Below the pieces are notes generated by a model. The model worked only from the letters and a program-made list of their open reading frames with translations, ran no database searches and had not been told where the DNA came from. Below, one piece after another: positions 1 through 6,875 of a stretch of DNA of 18,314 nt (position 1 is the stretch's first letter; each line of letters opens with the position of its first letter). Origin of the DNA: Ruminococcaceae bacterium UBA1405 (GTDB lineage Bacteria > Bacillota > Clostridia > Oscillospirales > Ruminococcaceae); assembly GCA_002305685.1 (NCBI GenBank), contig DBQB01000047.1:1-18314 (forward strand), in the 5' to 3' direction. The position numbers and the translations under genes are program-made.

Positions 1-51
1 GGACCATTTTGCAACGGGCCCTTTGAACCGGTTTAAGAACACTCTGCGAAA

Positions 52-93
52 GACTGGGACGGTGCGTTTTTTCTAAAAATCGCCATCCCAGTC
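52..93 (-). terminator. Long hairpin downstream of the SOS-controlled small gene
   Basis: Arms GACTGGGA and TCCCAGTC (8 bp) continue inward through a partly paired stem with an A/T-rich middle. It lies 27 nt past the stop of the minus-strand gene ending at 120. Only three T follow the stem on the minus strand, so it is a weak or atypical terminator; it could also just be a stable 3' end structure. Confidence 0.35.
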
Positions 94-119
94 AAAACGC
101 CAGCAAACCACAGCGCTCG

Positions 120-434
120 CTATCCGATGCGGGGCATGGAGGAACTGTCATGGGGCGTTTGCGGCCGGTCATCCTCCCCCTGCCACAGCGACAGCAAAAA
201 ACGTCCCTTCTGAAACAGCAGTTTTCCCCGTACTCCCTCGTCCTGCATCTGTGCTTCCACCAAAGTTCCCTCCGGGACAGGAAGACGTTTATGAAGACGA
301 ACCGATCCCATCCGAAACAGTCCTCCTCCCCGGTTGTGCCCATCCTCCAGCAGATATCCCTGGGCGAAGGTGGTCCCGTTTACTGAGAAGTTGTATTTTG
401 TGAGCGTAAGCGATCTTTCCATCATCATTTTCAT
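120..434 (-). CDS. Small protein of unknown function behind a LexA-type SOS promoter
   Basis: I do not recognise this 104-residue protein. It begins MKMMMERS and continues with a probably beta-rich stretch (LTLTKYNFSVNG, then GKLLFQKGRFLLSLW near residues 70-84) and a polar, Pro/Ser-rich tail. There is no signal peptide, membrane segment or known motif. The start at 434 is chosen because AAAGGA lies just upstream; it also fits the next in-frame ATG at 428 with better spacing. A TTG at 491 would add 19 residues but lacks a convincing RBS. The gene sits about 140 nt downstream of a near-consensus promoter bracketed by two GAAC-N4-GTTC operators, so DNA-damage induction is inferred. Short SOS genes in Bacillota include division inhibitors such as YneA, but no LysM domain or N-terminal membrane helix is visible here, so that role is not claimed. 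Confidence 0.6.
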   Translation of the reverse strand: MKMMMERSLTLTKYNFSVNGTTFAQGYLLEDGHNRGGGLFRMGSVRLHKRLPVPEGTLVEAQMQDEGVRGKLLFQKGRFLLSLWQGEDDRPQTPHDSSSMPRIG

Positions 435-526
435 TCCGTCCTTTCCGTTGGGCACTTTTTGGGCAAGCCGCCGCTCCGGGAGGGTTTGCAACGATTCTCG
501 TCCCTCTGCACCAGCACCGGCACCAT
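431..526 (-). CDS. Candidate 31-residue small ORF, ATGA-coupled to the SOS gene
   Basis: In the transcript expected from the SOS promoter, an ATG at 526 opens a 31-codon frame (begins MVPVLVQRDE, ends TERTE). Its TGA overlaps the ATG at 434 in an ATGA arrangement typical of translational coupling. It is basic and polar with two Cys and no recognisable domain. The upstream sequence is only weakly SD-like (AAAGATAG), so it may be an untranslated leader or a chance ORF. Confidence 0.28.
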   Translation of the reverse strand: MVPVLVQRDENRCKPSRSGGLPKKCPTERTE

Positions 527-561
527 GCTATCTTTATGCAGCTATCATTCCGGATATTACA

Positions 562-573
562 GAACGTTTGTTC
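562..573 (-). promoter_or_regulatory. LexA/DinR-type SOS operator, start-proximal
   Basis: Minus-strand GAACAAACGTTC matches the Bacillus-type LexA core GAACRNRYGTTC at every position. It lies just downstream of the predicted transcription start, where bound repressor would block promoter clearance. Confidence 0.72.
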
Positions 574-583
574 CTTTGATGCT

Positions 584-612
584 ATTTTACTGCGCCGGTT
601 TTCATTTGTCAA
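584..612 (-). promoter_or_regulatory. Sigma-A promoter of the small SOS gene
   Basis: On the minus strand, TTGACA (607-612) and TAAAAT (584-589) are separated by exactly 17 bp. Transcription should begin near 577. It is flanked on both sides by LexA-type boxes. Confidence 0.8.
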
Positions 613-624
613 GAACATTTGTTC
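613..624 (-). promoter_or_regulatory. LexA/DinR-type SOS operator, abutting the -35
   Basis: Minus-strand GAACAAATGTTC also matches GAACRNRYGTTC fully and touches the -35 hexamer. Its centre is 51 bp from that of the other box, about five helical turns, so both would face the same side of the DNA. Confidence 0.75.
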
Positions 625-635
625 TAGATTTGGCG

Positions 636-663
636 AAAAAATCGGGGGCTGTCTGCGCCCCCG
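636..663 (-). terminator. Intrinsic terminator after the GNAT gene
   Basis: On the minus strand a CGGGGGC / GCCCCCG stem (7 bp, 7-nt loop) is followed by ATTTTTT. It lies about 30 nt past the stop of the acetyltransferase and insulates the SOS promoter from upstream transcription. Confidence 0.85.
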
Positions 664-694
664 CGTCCATGCCGACGGATTTTCCGGATTATGA

Positions 695-1180
695 TTATGG
701 TTGAGATTGGGCCAGCTTGTGCAGTGCCTCCCCAGTCAGCCGCTGCACCGTCCACTGATCCATGGGGATCGCTCCAATATGGTGATAGAAACGCAGGGAC
801 GGCTCGTTCCAGTCCAGGCAGGTCCATTCCATCCGTCCACAGTTTTCTTCCACAGCAATTTTGGCCAGGTAACAAAACACCGCCTTGCCATATCCTTTGC
901 CCCGATGGTCCGGCTGGATGAATACATCCTCCACATACAGCCCCGGGAGCCCCAAAAAGGTGGAAAAATTAAAGAAATACAGTGCAAACCCTATGGCCTT
1001 TCCCTCCTCCTCCAAGATCAGGGCGTTGGCGGCGCGTTTTACAAACATGGAGTGGTACAGCGTCTGCTCGTCGGCGGTGACCTCCTCCAACATCTTTTCA
1101 TATTCCGCCAGCTGCCGGATGAAGGAGAGCACCAACCCCACATCCTCAGGTCCTGCTTTTCGAATCTTAAATTCATTCAT
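695..1180 (-). CDS. GNAT-family N-acetyltransferase, spermidine/thialysine acetyltransferase-like
   Basis: A 161-residue single-domain GNAT enzyme expected to move acetyl from acetyl-CoA to an amine. The acetyl-CoA loop is RGKGYG at residues 93-98, preceded by strand YVEDVFIQP (82-90) and followed by the C-terminal LRFYHHIGA (129-137). The N-terminal RQLAEYEK (22-29) and the VEDV strand resemble the SSAT (diamine acetyltransferase) / thialysine acetyltransferase subgroup, so a polyamine or lysine-like substrate is likely but unproven. ATG at 1180 is preferred over the in-frame TTG at 1189 because AGGAGA then sits 9 nt upstream. It follows sfsA on the same strand with about 95 nt between and may share its transcript. 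A strong terminator follows. Confidence 0.87.
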   Translation of the reverse strand: MNEFKIRKAGPEDVGLVLSFIRQLAEYEKMLEEVTADEQTLYHSMFVKRAANALILEEEGKAIGFALYFFNFSTFLGLPGLYVEDVFIQPDHRGKGYGKAVFCYLAKIAVEENCGRMEWTCLDWNEPSLRFYHHIGAIPMDQWTVQRLTGEALHKLAQSQP

Positions 1181-1276
1181 CGTATCCAATCTCCTCTTTT
1201 CATTGCATTGCCGCCGCCCATTCCTGCGTCCAATCTTCTCGGGCCATCCAGATGGATCTCTCCCGGCAATGCCGCG

Positions 1277-1987
1277 TCACAGTCTGACCGGAAGCTGCCC
1301 GGCAATTTCCAGAGTATCCGGCCTGACTCGGCAACAATACGCCGCAATCTCCACGCCCTGCTGCTGCGCCCGGCGCAGCGCCTGTCCAAAGGCGGGGTGG
1401 GTCTCATCGTTGGGGGAAAAGAAAGAGGCCTGCTCCATCTGTACCACAAACACCACGCCGCAGCGATATCCGGCTTTCACCGCCCGGCACAGCCCGTCCA
1501 AATGTTTAAGCCCCCGCTTCGTTGGCGCATCGGGAAAGAGCACCGCTCCATCCCGCTCCAGCGTAACCCCTTTTACCTCCACCAGAAATGGCCCTTCCGG
1601 GGTTTCTCCTCCGAGATCATACCGGGAATCCTCAAAAACGACCTCCCGGCGAACGGAAACCAGCTTTTGTCCCTTGAGAAAGGAAAGATCCATCCGCTGC
1701 TGCTGCACTGCTTCCCAAACCACCTGATTGGGCGCCTGGGAATCCAGATTGATCAGCATCTCCCCATTTTGCAACCGCTTTTCCACACCGATCAGCGACC
1801 AGGCTGTCTTGCGTCCCGCCGTGGCAGCCGGTTCCAGCCATACTGCCGCTCCGGGAAGCAGTAGTTCCCGGCACCGCCCTGTGTTTTTCACATGGGCAGT
1901 CACCGTCTCATCTCCCAAACGGCAGACAGCCAAAAAACGGTTGGGCCTATGACAAAATACAGCCCTCTGCACATTCTGGTACCGCAT
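1277..1987 (-). CDS. sfsA: DNA/RNA nuclease SfsA (sugar fermentation stimulation protein family)
   Basis: A 236-residue protein matching the SfsA family in length and motifs. These are the N-terminal OB-like part with AHVKNTGRCRELLLPG (31-46), then the PD-(D/E)xK-like core with YDLGGE (123-128), LVEVKGVTL (135-143) and the hallmark FPDAPTKRGLKHL (151-163). Family members are reported as DNA-binding proteins or nucleases; the cellular role in Bacillota is not settled. ATG at 1987 is chosen over ATG at 1996 because the upstream AGG would have no spacing from the latter and 9 nt from the former. It is divergent from ybaK and upstream of the GNAT gene on the same strand. No clear minus-strand promoter was found. 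Confidence 0.93.
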   Translation of the reverse strand: MRYQNVQRAVFCHRPNRFLAVCRLGDETVTAHVKNTGRCRELLLPGAAVWLEPAATAGRKTAWSLIGVEKRLQNGEMLINLDSQAPNQVVWEAVQQQRMDLSFLKGQKLVSVRREVVFEDSRYDLGGETPEGPFLVEVKGVTLERDGAVLFPDAPTKRGLKHLDGLCRAVKAGYRCGVVFVVQMEQASFFSPNDETHPAFGQALRRAQQQGVEIAAYCCRVRPDTLEIAGQLPVRL

Positions 1988-2013
1988 ATCACACATCCTG
2001 TCTGTCCATGGTT

Positions 2014-2041
2014 TTTTTGTTCATCGATGCTGTGTTATAAT
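2014..2041 (+). promoter_or_regulatory. Extended -10 promoter for ybaK
   Basis: TATAAT (2036-2041) is preceded by a TG extension (TGTTATAAT) and, 16 bp further up, by TTTTTG as a weak -35. Start expected near 2048, giving a leader of about 115 nt. Confidence 0.68.
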
Positions 2042-2062
2042 AAAGCTATGACCATCGGTTCT

Positions 2063-2087
2063 GTGTCAGGAGGCCGCCTCCAGACAC
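2063..2087 (+). other. Strong hairpin in the ybaK leader
   Basis: GTGTC-A-GGAGG / CCTCC-A-GACAC with a CCG loop forms a 10-bp stem with one A/A mismatch, about 15 nt after the predicted transcript start. No T-run follows, so it is not a terminator. It probably stabilises the 5' end or hides a decoy GGAGG. Confidence 0.5.
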
Positions 2088-2163
2088 GATACCGGTTTTC
2101 ATGATACAGGATTCTACCGGAAAATACAATGTTTTTTCACCTATTTTAAGGAGATGACCCATT

Positions 2164-2667
2164 ATGGCACATACTTCGGAAACCAAAACCAATGCTGTGC
2201 GCATTGTGGAAAAAAATCGCATTCCCTTCACGGTACAAAGCTATGAACACGACGACGGACACATCGACGGGGTTTCGGTGGCTGCAAAACTAGGCCAGGA
2301 CCCTGCTACCGTCTACAAAACGCTGGTGACACGGGGCGCCAGCAAAACCATCTATGTCTTTGTCATCCCCGTCGCCAAGGAGCTGCACCTGAAAAAAGCC
2401 GCCAAACAGGTGGGGGAAAAATCCATCGAGATGATCCATGTCAGCGAGATCAACAAGCTCACCGGATACATCCGGGGCGGATGTTCTCCCATCGGGATGA
2501 AAAAGCTCTACACCACCACCATCGACCAGAGCGCTGAGGCGCTGGAACATATCTTTGTCAGTGCAGGAAAGATCGGCTTACAGCTGTGTATCTCCCCCCA
2601 GGATCTGGCAATGCTGGTCAAAGCCAGATTTGCCCCCGTCACCCAGGAGGAGAACGACCCAGCATAA
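2164..2667 (+). CDS. ybaK: Cys-tRNA(Pro)/aminoacyl-tRNA deacylase, YbaK/EbsC family
   Basis: A 167-residue cytoplasmic editing enzyme that hydrolyses mischarged Cys-tRNA(Pro). Family signatures are TVYKTLV (49-55, with the conserved Lys at 52), the Gly-rich GYIRGGCSPIGMKK (101-114) and SAGKIGLQLCISP (133-145). Length is as expected for stand-alone YbaK. The start at 2164 has AAGGAGATG upstream at good spacing. It has its own extended -10 promoter and is monocistronic. Its stop is only 4 nt from the stop of the convergent SpoVB-like gene, with no hairpin between them, so the two transcripts probably overlap at their 3' ends. Confidence 0.94.
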   Translation: MAHTSETKTNAVRIVEKNRIPFTVQSYEHDDGHIDGVSVAAKLGQDPATVYKTLVTRGASKTIYVFVIPVAKELHLKKAAKQVGEKSIEMIHVSEINKLTGYIRGGCSPIGMKKLYTTTIDQSAEALEHIFVSAGKIGLQLCISPQDLAMLVKARFAPVTQEENDPA

Positions 2668-2671
2668 TGAT

Positions 2672-4237
2672 TCATCGCGCTGTGGATCGCCTGCCCCACA
2701 GAATGCGGCGCAGCGGTACGACAAATTCCTCCACCGTGACGGCCCCCAACAGCAGCAGGCATACTCCATAGATACCGCCGCTGATCAGACACTCCACCGC
2801 CAGGAGGGCAAATTCCGGCATTGTCCCTGCCAGCAGCCCTTTGGCCAGCGCCATCACCGTGAATCCCGCCACCGCAGTGGAAAGCATCGGCTTGCCGATC
2901 CATTCCCAGATGGGGACCTCGATCGCAGTGACCTTGAGCAGCTTATGGATGCACATCAGGGAGGTAAAAAGATTGCTCAGATACATCATCCCCAAAAATC
3001 CGTTCATCCCGAATCGGGGCAGCAGCAGCATTACCAGAAACAGCCGCCCCACCGAATCGATCATGTTGTATTTCATCACACTGATCTGCTCATCCAGCGC
3101 TGTGAGCATCCCGTCCACAATGCTTTCCAGATACATCAGCGGCACCAGCGGGGCCAAAATCCGTACCATCGACCCTACTGCCGGTTCCTTATAAAAGGCA
3201 ACGCCGATCTCCTGGGAGAAAAAGAGGAACAGTCCCGCCACAAAGACGGAAAACAGCAGCGTATACCGCAGTACCTGCCGGGTGAGATCCCGGGCCTGTT
3301 CGCTTTGTCCCCCTTTCCACCCCCGGGCACTGTGCTCCATCGCCAGCTCAGAGACCAGCAGCGATGAGATGGAGGTGATGAAGGAGGAAGGGAAAAATAA
3401 GACCGGCAGCGCCATCCCCTTGAGCATCCCGTACTGTGCCAGAGACTGCTGGGAGGAAACGCCATATTTGGCAAGGCCTTTGGGAATCATAGTGTTCTCC
3501 ATGGCGGAAAGCACCGAACGGGAACAACTCCGCGCCGTCACCGGAAGGCTGACCGAAAGGATCTCCCGCAGTACCCCCTGTTCCCGGGTTTGGGAGGGAT
3601 GCCGCCCCATCCGTCCGACAATCAGCAAAAACAGGCAGGAGGCCATCTCGGAGATGGTGGTGCCCACCATAATGGCGGCGCAGCCCCATTCCAATCCCTG
3701 ACGCTTCAGGAAAGGGAGCACGGCGATGGTGATTCCCATCCGGATAATCTGTTCAAAAATCTGTGCCGCTGCCGTGCGCAATACCCGCTCCCGGGCGGTG
3801 AGATACCCCCGAAAACAGGCGGAAGCCGCAATAAACGGAAGGCTGGGGGCCAAAATCTGAATGGAGACGGTGGCACGGGAATCCCCCAACCACAGCTGCG
3901 CAATGCTCTCCGCCCCAAAAAACAGCACTGCGGCCACCGCCGTGCTGGTGGAAAGGGAAAACACAAGCGCCGTTTTCACAACATCCAGCGCACTTTTCCC
4001 ATCCTGTACCGGACGCTCCGCCACCAAACGGGTGACCGCCACTCCAATGCCTCCGGAAGCCAGATGGATGGCCAAAAAATAAACCGAACTGATCAGCTGA
4101 TGCAGTCCCATTCCCTCCGCGCCCACCTGATCCGACAGATAGATGCGAAAGAACATTCCCGCCGCCCGTAAAATGAGCGAGGCTGCGGTCAGCGCAAAAG
4201 CGTTAAAAACGAGATTTTTCTTATTCAACCGCTGCAC
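2672..4237 (-). CDS. SpoVB-like polysaccharide/lipid flippase (MOP superfamily)
   Basis: A 521-residue integral membrane protein with about 14 hydrophobic segments, the usual architecture and length of SpoVB/MurJ-type exporters. The N-terminus (NLVFNAFALTAASLILRAAG) and the segment LPVTARSCSRSVLSAMENTMIPKGL near residues 240-265 look like SpoVB family sequences. Such proteins flip lipid-linked glycans; SpoVB itself is needed for spore cortex synthesis. Clostridia often carry several paralogues, so a direct sporulation role is inferred. The start is uncertain: GTG at 4237 has GGGGACAGG close upstream, and a TTG at 4228 would have longer spacing from the same site. It is divergent from the ATPase gene and convergent with ybaK. 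Confidence 0.87.
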   Translation of the reverse strand: MQRLNKKNLVFNAFALTAASLILRAAGMFFRIYLSDQVGAEGMGLHQLISSVYFLAIHLASGGIGVAVTRLVAERPVQDGKSALDVVKTALVFSLSTSTAVAAVLFFGAESIAQLWLGDSRATVSIQILAPSLPFIAASACFRGYLTARERVLRTAAAQIFEQIIRMGITIAVLPFLKRQGLEWGCAAIMVGTTISEMASCLFLLIVGRMGRHPSQTREQGVLREILSVSLPVTARSCSRSVLSAMENTMIPKGLAKYGVSSQQSLAQYGMLKGMALPVLFFPSSFITSISSLLVSELAMEHSARGWKGGQSEQARDLTRQVLRYTLLFSVFVAGLFLFFSQEIGVAFYKEPAVGSMVRILAPLVPLMYLESIVDGMLTALDEQISVMKYNMIDSVGRLFLVMLLLPRFGMNGFLGMMYLSNLFTSLMCIHKLLKVTAIEVPIWEWIGKPMLSTAVAGFTVMALAKGLLAGTMPEFALLAVECLISGGIYGVCLLLLGAVTVEEFVVPLRRILWGRRSTAR

Positions 4238-4278
4238 ATCCTGTCCCCATAGAATTACTACGGTACCAGTATATGCAC

Positions 4279-4304
4279 CGGAAAAATGAATTTTCCTTTT
4301 TCCG
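4279..4304. repeat. Overlapping inverted repeats in the divergent spoVB-like/ATPase spacer
   Basis: CGGAAAAA (4279-4286) is matched by TTTTTCCG (4297-4304), and GGAAAA (4280-4285) also by TTTTCC (4291-4296). It could be an operator for one of the divergent genes, or a 5' hairpin of the flippase transcript. There is no direct evidence for either. Confidence 0.35.
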
Positions 4305-4358
4305 TAGGAAAGCCAAAGTTCATTTACATCGCACGGCGGAATCTGTGGGAACTGTCAG

Positions 4359-4387
4359 TTTACTTTCCCGGAAAGCCGCTGTAAAAT
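4359..4387 (+). promoter_or_regulatory. Promoter of the AAA+ ATPase gene
   Basis: TTTACT (4359-4364), 17 bp, TAAAAT (4382-4387). Start near 4394 gives a leader of about 65 nt. A weaker alternative is TTGCGG (4401-4406) with TAGATA (4424-4429), also 17 bp apart. Confidence 0.55.
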
Positions 4388-4457
4388 AAACAAAAGGGAA
4401 TTGCGGTGCCTGGGGCACTATGCTAGATATCTCTCAAATATAAAGGAGTTTCATCTT

Positions 4458-5750
4458 ATGAATGAATTACAAACCGAGCGGTTTGCGCTCTGCTCCCTGA
4501 CGGTTTACCGGGAGCTTTGTAGCGACGCTGTGATCCGTCTGCTGATCCGCCTCATGTCCCAGCAGTATGAAAACGTTTTTGCGGCGGCGGAGGACTATGC
4601 CCAGATGTACGCCCTGCTCTCCAACAGCGACAGCAAAGGGGATCTCACCGGATATCTCTACCAAAAGGTCCTTTACAGTGACAATCTTTTTACCCGTCAG
4701 GCTGCCTGGAGCGCCTATGGCAGCATGAGCGCCGCGCTGCGCCAGGCAGCCGCCAGAGATCTGAGCACCCTTTGGCGGGCTTCCGCCATCGACGCGCCCC
4801 GTCTCAAGCGCTGTATTGCCGGACAGTTTGCCGATGAAAGTCTCCATCGTCTGGTGGAGACCCTGCCGGAATACGACACCCTGCCCCCGCAGCGGCTGAC
4901 CGATTGGGGCAAAGACATCGACTTTTTCGCCCAGTTTGCCAAGGCGCAGGGATACGGCATCTTCGCCCAGTATCATTCCTTCCTGCTGACCCCTGACAAA
5001 ACCGGAGAGGTCCATCTGGAACCGGTGACCCATCCCGATGATATCACCCTATCGGATCTCAAGGGATATGAGCGGGAGCGCAAGGTAATCATCGACAATA
5101 CCCTGGCGCTGATCGACGGTGTAAAGGCCAATAACATCCTGTTGTACGGCGACCGGGGCACCGGAAAATCCTCCTCGGTCAAGGCCATCCTCAACGCCTA
5201 TGCGGATCGCGGGCTGCGTCTGGTGGAGGTGTCCAAGTACAATCTGAAATATCTCGGGGCTCTGGTGCAGATGCTTCAGGACAATCCGCTCAAGTTCATC
5301 ATCTTCACCGACGATCTGTCCTTTGCCGAGAGCGACGACAACTACACCGCCATGAAAGCGGTGTTGGACGGCTCCTCCATGAAGCTTTCCGACAATGCGG
5401 TGATCTATGCCACCTCCAACCGCCGCCATCTGGTTAAGGAGAGCTTCTCCGGGCGGGAGGGAGATGAGGTACATCTGGCGGATACTCTGGACGAGGCCGC
5501 TTCCCTCTCCGATCGCTTCGGCATTACCGTCACCTTCCTATCCCCCAACCGGAAAAAGTTTAACGAAATTGTGCTGCTGCTGGCCAAAGATAAACAGCTG
5601 GAGGTCCCCGAAGAGCAGCTGCTGGAGCAGGCCAACATCTGGGCCATGCGCAAATCCAACTTCTCTCCCCGGTGTGCCCGCCAGTTTATCGATCACGTCT
5701 ATTCCCGGGTGAGCCGGGGGCTGCCCTATGACTGGGTGAAGAAGGCATGA
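4458..5750 (+). CDS. AAA+ ATPase, DUF815 family
   Basis: A 430-residue cytoplasmic ATPase. A helical N-terminal region of about 200 residues precedes an AAA+ module: Walker A GDRGTGKSS (231-239), Walker B IIFTDD (281-286), a sensor-type Asn in YATSNRRHL (318-325), and SDRFG (351-355) carrying the probable arginine finger. The layout and the LLYGDRGTGKSSSVKA and ATSNRRHLV stretches fit the DUF815 family, whose function is not established. ATG at 4458 is chosen because AAAGGAGT lies upstream; an earlier in-frame start has no RBS. Its stop is followed directly by the substrate-binding lipoprotein gene, suggesting cotranscription, although no functional link between the two families is known to me. 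Confidence 0.88.
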   Translation: MNELQTERFALCSLTVYRELCSDAVIRLLIRLMSQQYENVFAAAEDYAQMYALLSNSDSKGDLTGYLYQKVLYSDNLFTRQAAWSAYGSMSAALRQAAARDLSTLWRASAIDAPRLKRCIAGQFADESLHRLVETLPEYDTLPPQRLTDWGKDIDFFAQFAKAQGYGIFAQYHSFLLTPDKTGEVHLEPVTHPDDITLSDLKGYERERKVIIDNTLALIDGVKANNILLYGDRGTGKSSSVKAILNAYADRGLRLVEVSKYNLKYLGALVQMLQDNPLKFIIFTDDLSFAESDDNYTAMKAVLDGSSMKLSDNAVIYATSNRRHLVKESFSGREGDEVHLADTLDEAASLSDRFGITVTFLSPNRKKFNEIVLLLAKDKQLEVPEEQLLEQANIWAMRKSNFSPRCARQFIDHVYSRVSRGLPYDWVKKA

Positions 5751-5782
5751 GAGGGCATTTTTTCCACGGAGGCAAACCCTCG

Positions 5783-6730
5783 ATGAAAAATTCTTTGATT
5801 TGCGTCTTGCTCGCGCTTGTGCTGCTGGTCCCCCTCTTTTCCGGTTGTCAGCGATCTTCGTCCTCCTCTTCTCAGTCCTCCCAGTCCTCTGATTCCCAGC
5901 CATCCCAACCGGTACAGCCGGAATATCCGGTGGAGGTGTTCGGGATGGAGATTGAACAGCAGCCGGGAAAGGTTGTATCCCTCTCCCCATCCCTCACCGA
6001 ACTGCTCTGCGCTTTCGGATATGAAAAACAACTGTGCGGCATCAGCGATTACTGCGACTTTCCCGAGTCTGTGCTGGAACTGGAGCGATGCGGCAGCGCA
6101 TTCCACCCTGACTGGGACGCTATTTCCCGCCTGCAACCGGAATATATCATCACTGCCACCCCCTTGCAGCAGGAAGATTTTCAACAGCTTCAGCAAACCG
6201 ACACCAAAGTCATCGAGATTGCCGCCCCCACCAGTTTTGAGGAGCTGTTTTCGCTGTATCACGATATCTGCGTGCTGATGGACGGCGCTGTGTCCGGAGA
6301 AAATACCGGAACGCTGCTGGCCCAGGGATACCAACAGCAGCTGGAAGCTCTGCGGGAAAAGGTGGCCCAGGAACCGACGGCACAGCAGTACACCGCCCTG
6401 CTGATCATCGACCCGGAGGTCCCCATCGTCGCCCAAGGCGGCTCGATCTACCATGAAATACTCAGCGTTCTGGGACTGCAAAATCTGGCGGAGGACAACC
6501 TCCCGGAACAGCCATCCCCGGATCTGGTGCTGTATGCCGACACCATCTCCCTCCAAGAGCTGACCGACTCCCCTATTTTCAGTCAGATGGAGGCAGTAAC
6601 CCAACAGCGCACCATATCGGTTCCCCTCTCCGCATGGGAGCGCTGTTCCCCCAGAATGTTTGATCTGCTGGATATCACCGCCAACCAGATCTATACCATG
6701 GAGAACCTCTCCTCTGGGGATGAGCCATAA
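5783..6730 (+). CDS. Substrate-binding lipoprotein of the BtuF/FepB (cobalamin/siderophore) family
   Basis: A 315-residue lipoprotein. A hydrophobic signal ends in the lipobox LFSGC (Cys22), followed by a Ser/Gln-rich tether and a helical-backbone periplasmic-binding domain: KVVSLSPSLTELLCAFG, then a HPDWDAISRLQPEYII segment and VLGLQNLAED later. These are typical of class III binding proteins for vitamin B12, haem or iron-siderophores. ATG at 5783 is preferred because it gives a clean signal peptide and has GGAGG 10 nt upstream. An in-frame ATG at 5747 overlaps the ATPase stop (ATGA) and would add 12 residues. No permease or ATPase of an ABC importer lies next to it, so its transporter is elsewhere or it has another sensing role. 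Confidence 0.86.
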   Translation: MKNSLICVLLALVLLVPLFSGCQRSSSSSSQSSQSSDSQPSQPVQPEYPVEVFGMEIEQQPGKVVSLSPSLTELLCAFGYEKQLCGISDYCDFPESVLELERCGSAFHPDWDAISRLQPEYIITATPLQQEDFQQLQQTDTKVIEIAAPTSFEELFSLYHDICVLMDGAVSGENTGTLLAQGYQQQLEALREKVAQEPTAQQYTALLIIDPEVPIVAQGGSIYHEILSVLGLQNLAEDNLPEQPSPDLVLYADTISLQELTDSPIFSQMEAVTQQRTISVPLSAWERCSPRMFDLLDITANQIYTMENLSSGDEP

Positions 6731-6757
6731 AACCAGACAAATTCCGGGAAAAGGTGG

Positions 6758-6786
6758 TTGACGTTTCTGCATCACCGCCTTATAAT
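6758..6786 (+). promoter_or_regulatory. Near-consensus promoter of the ilvBNC operon
   Basis: TTGACG (6758-6763), 17 bp, TATAAT (6781-6786). Transcription expected from about 6793, leaving a leader of about 83 nt. Confidence 0.9.
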
Positions 6787-6791
6787 AGAAG

Positions 6792-6840
6792 CACCCACTT
6801 GTTAGACAAGTCAGACTTGACAGACAGATAACGGGTGGTA
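6792..6840 (+). promoter_or_regulatory. ilv operon leader with mutually exclusive hairpins
   Basis: CACCC (6792-6796) can pair with GGGTG (6833-6837). Inside, ACTTGT/ACAAGT (6797-6802 with 6806-6811) competes with CAAGT/ACTTG (6807-6811 with 6815-6819). AGAC recurs every 9 nt at 6804, 6813 and 6822. No terminator, leader peptide or complete T-box is visible, so any regulatory role is inferred. Confidence 0.4.
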
Positions 6841-6875
6841 AACACACAAACCAAAACGAAAGGAGAGCGGTGAGA

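Noticed and set aside
701..1864. Long plus-strand ORF opposite the GNAT and sfsA genes
   Set aside because: It is antisense to two recognisable families, has no RBS, and its translation is low in sense (Pro/Arg/Gln-rich).
1990..2060. Divergent sfsA promoter using the same TATAAT region on the opposite strand
   Set aside because: The minus-strand reading gives a -10-like TATTAT but no acceptable -35 at 16-18 bp.
6787..6875. T-box riboswitch upstream of ilvB
   Set aside because: GGGTGGTA resembles part of the T-box core, but the leader is under 90 nt, lacks the specifier stem and has no terminator/antiterminator pair.
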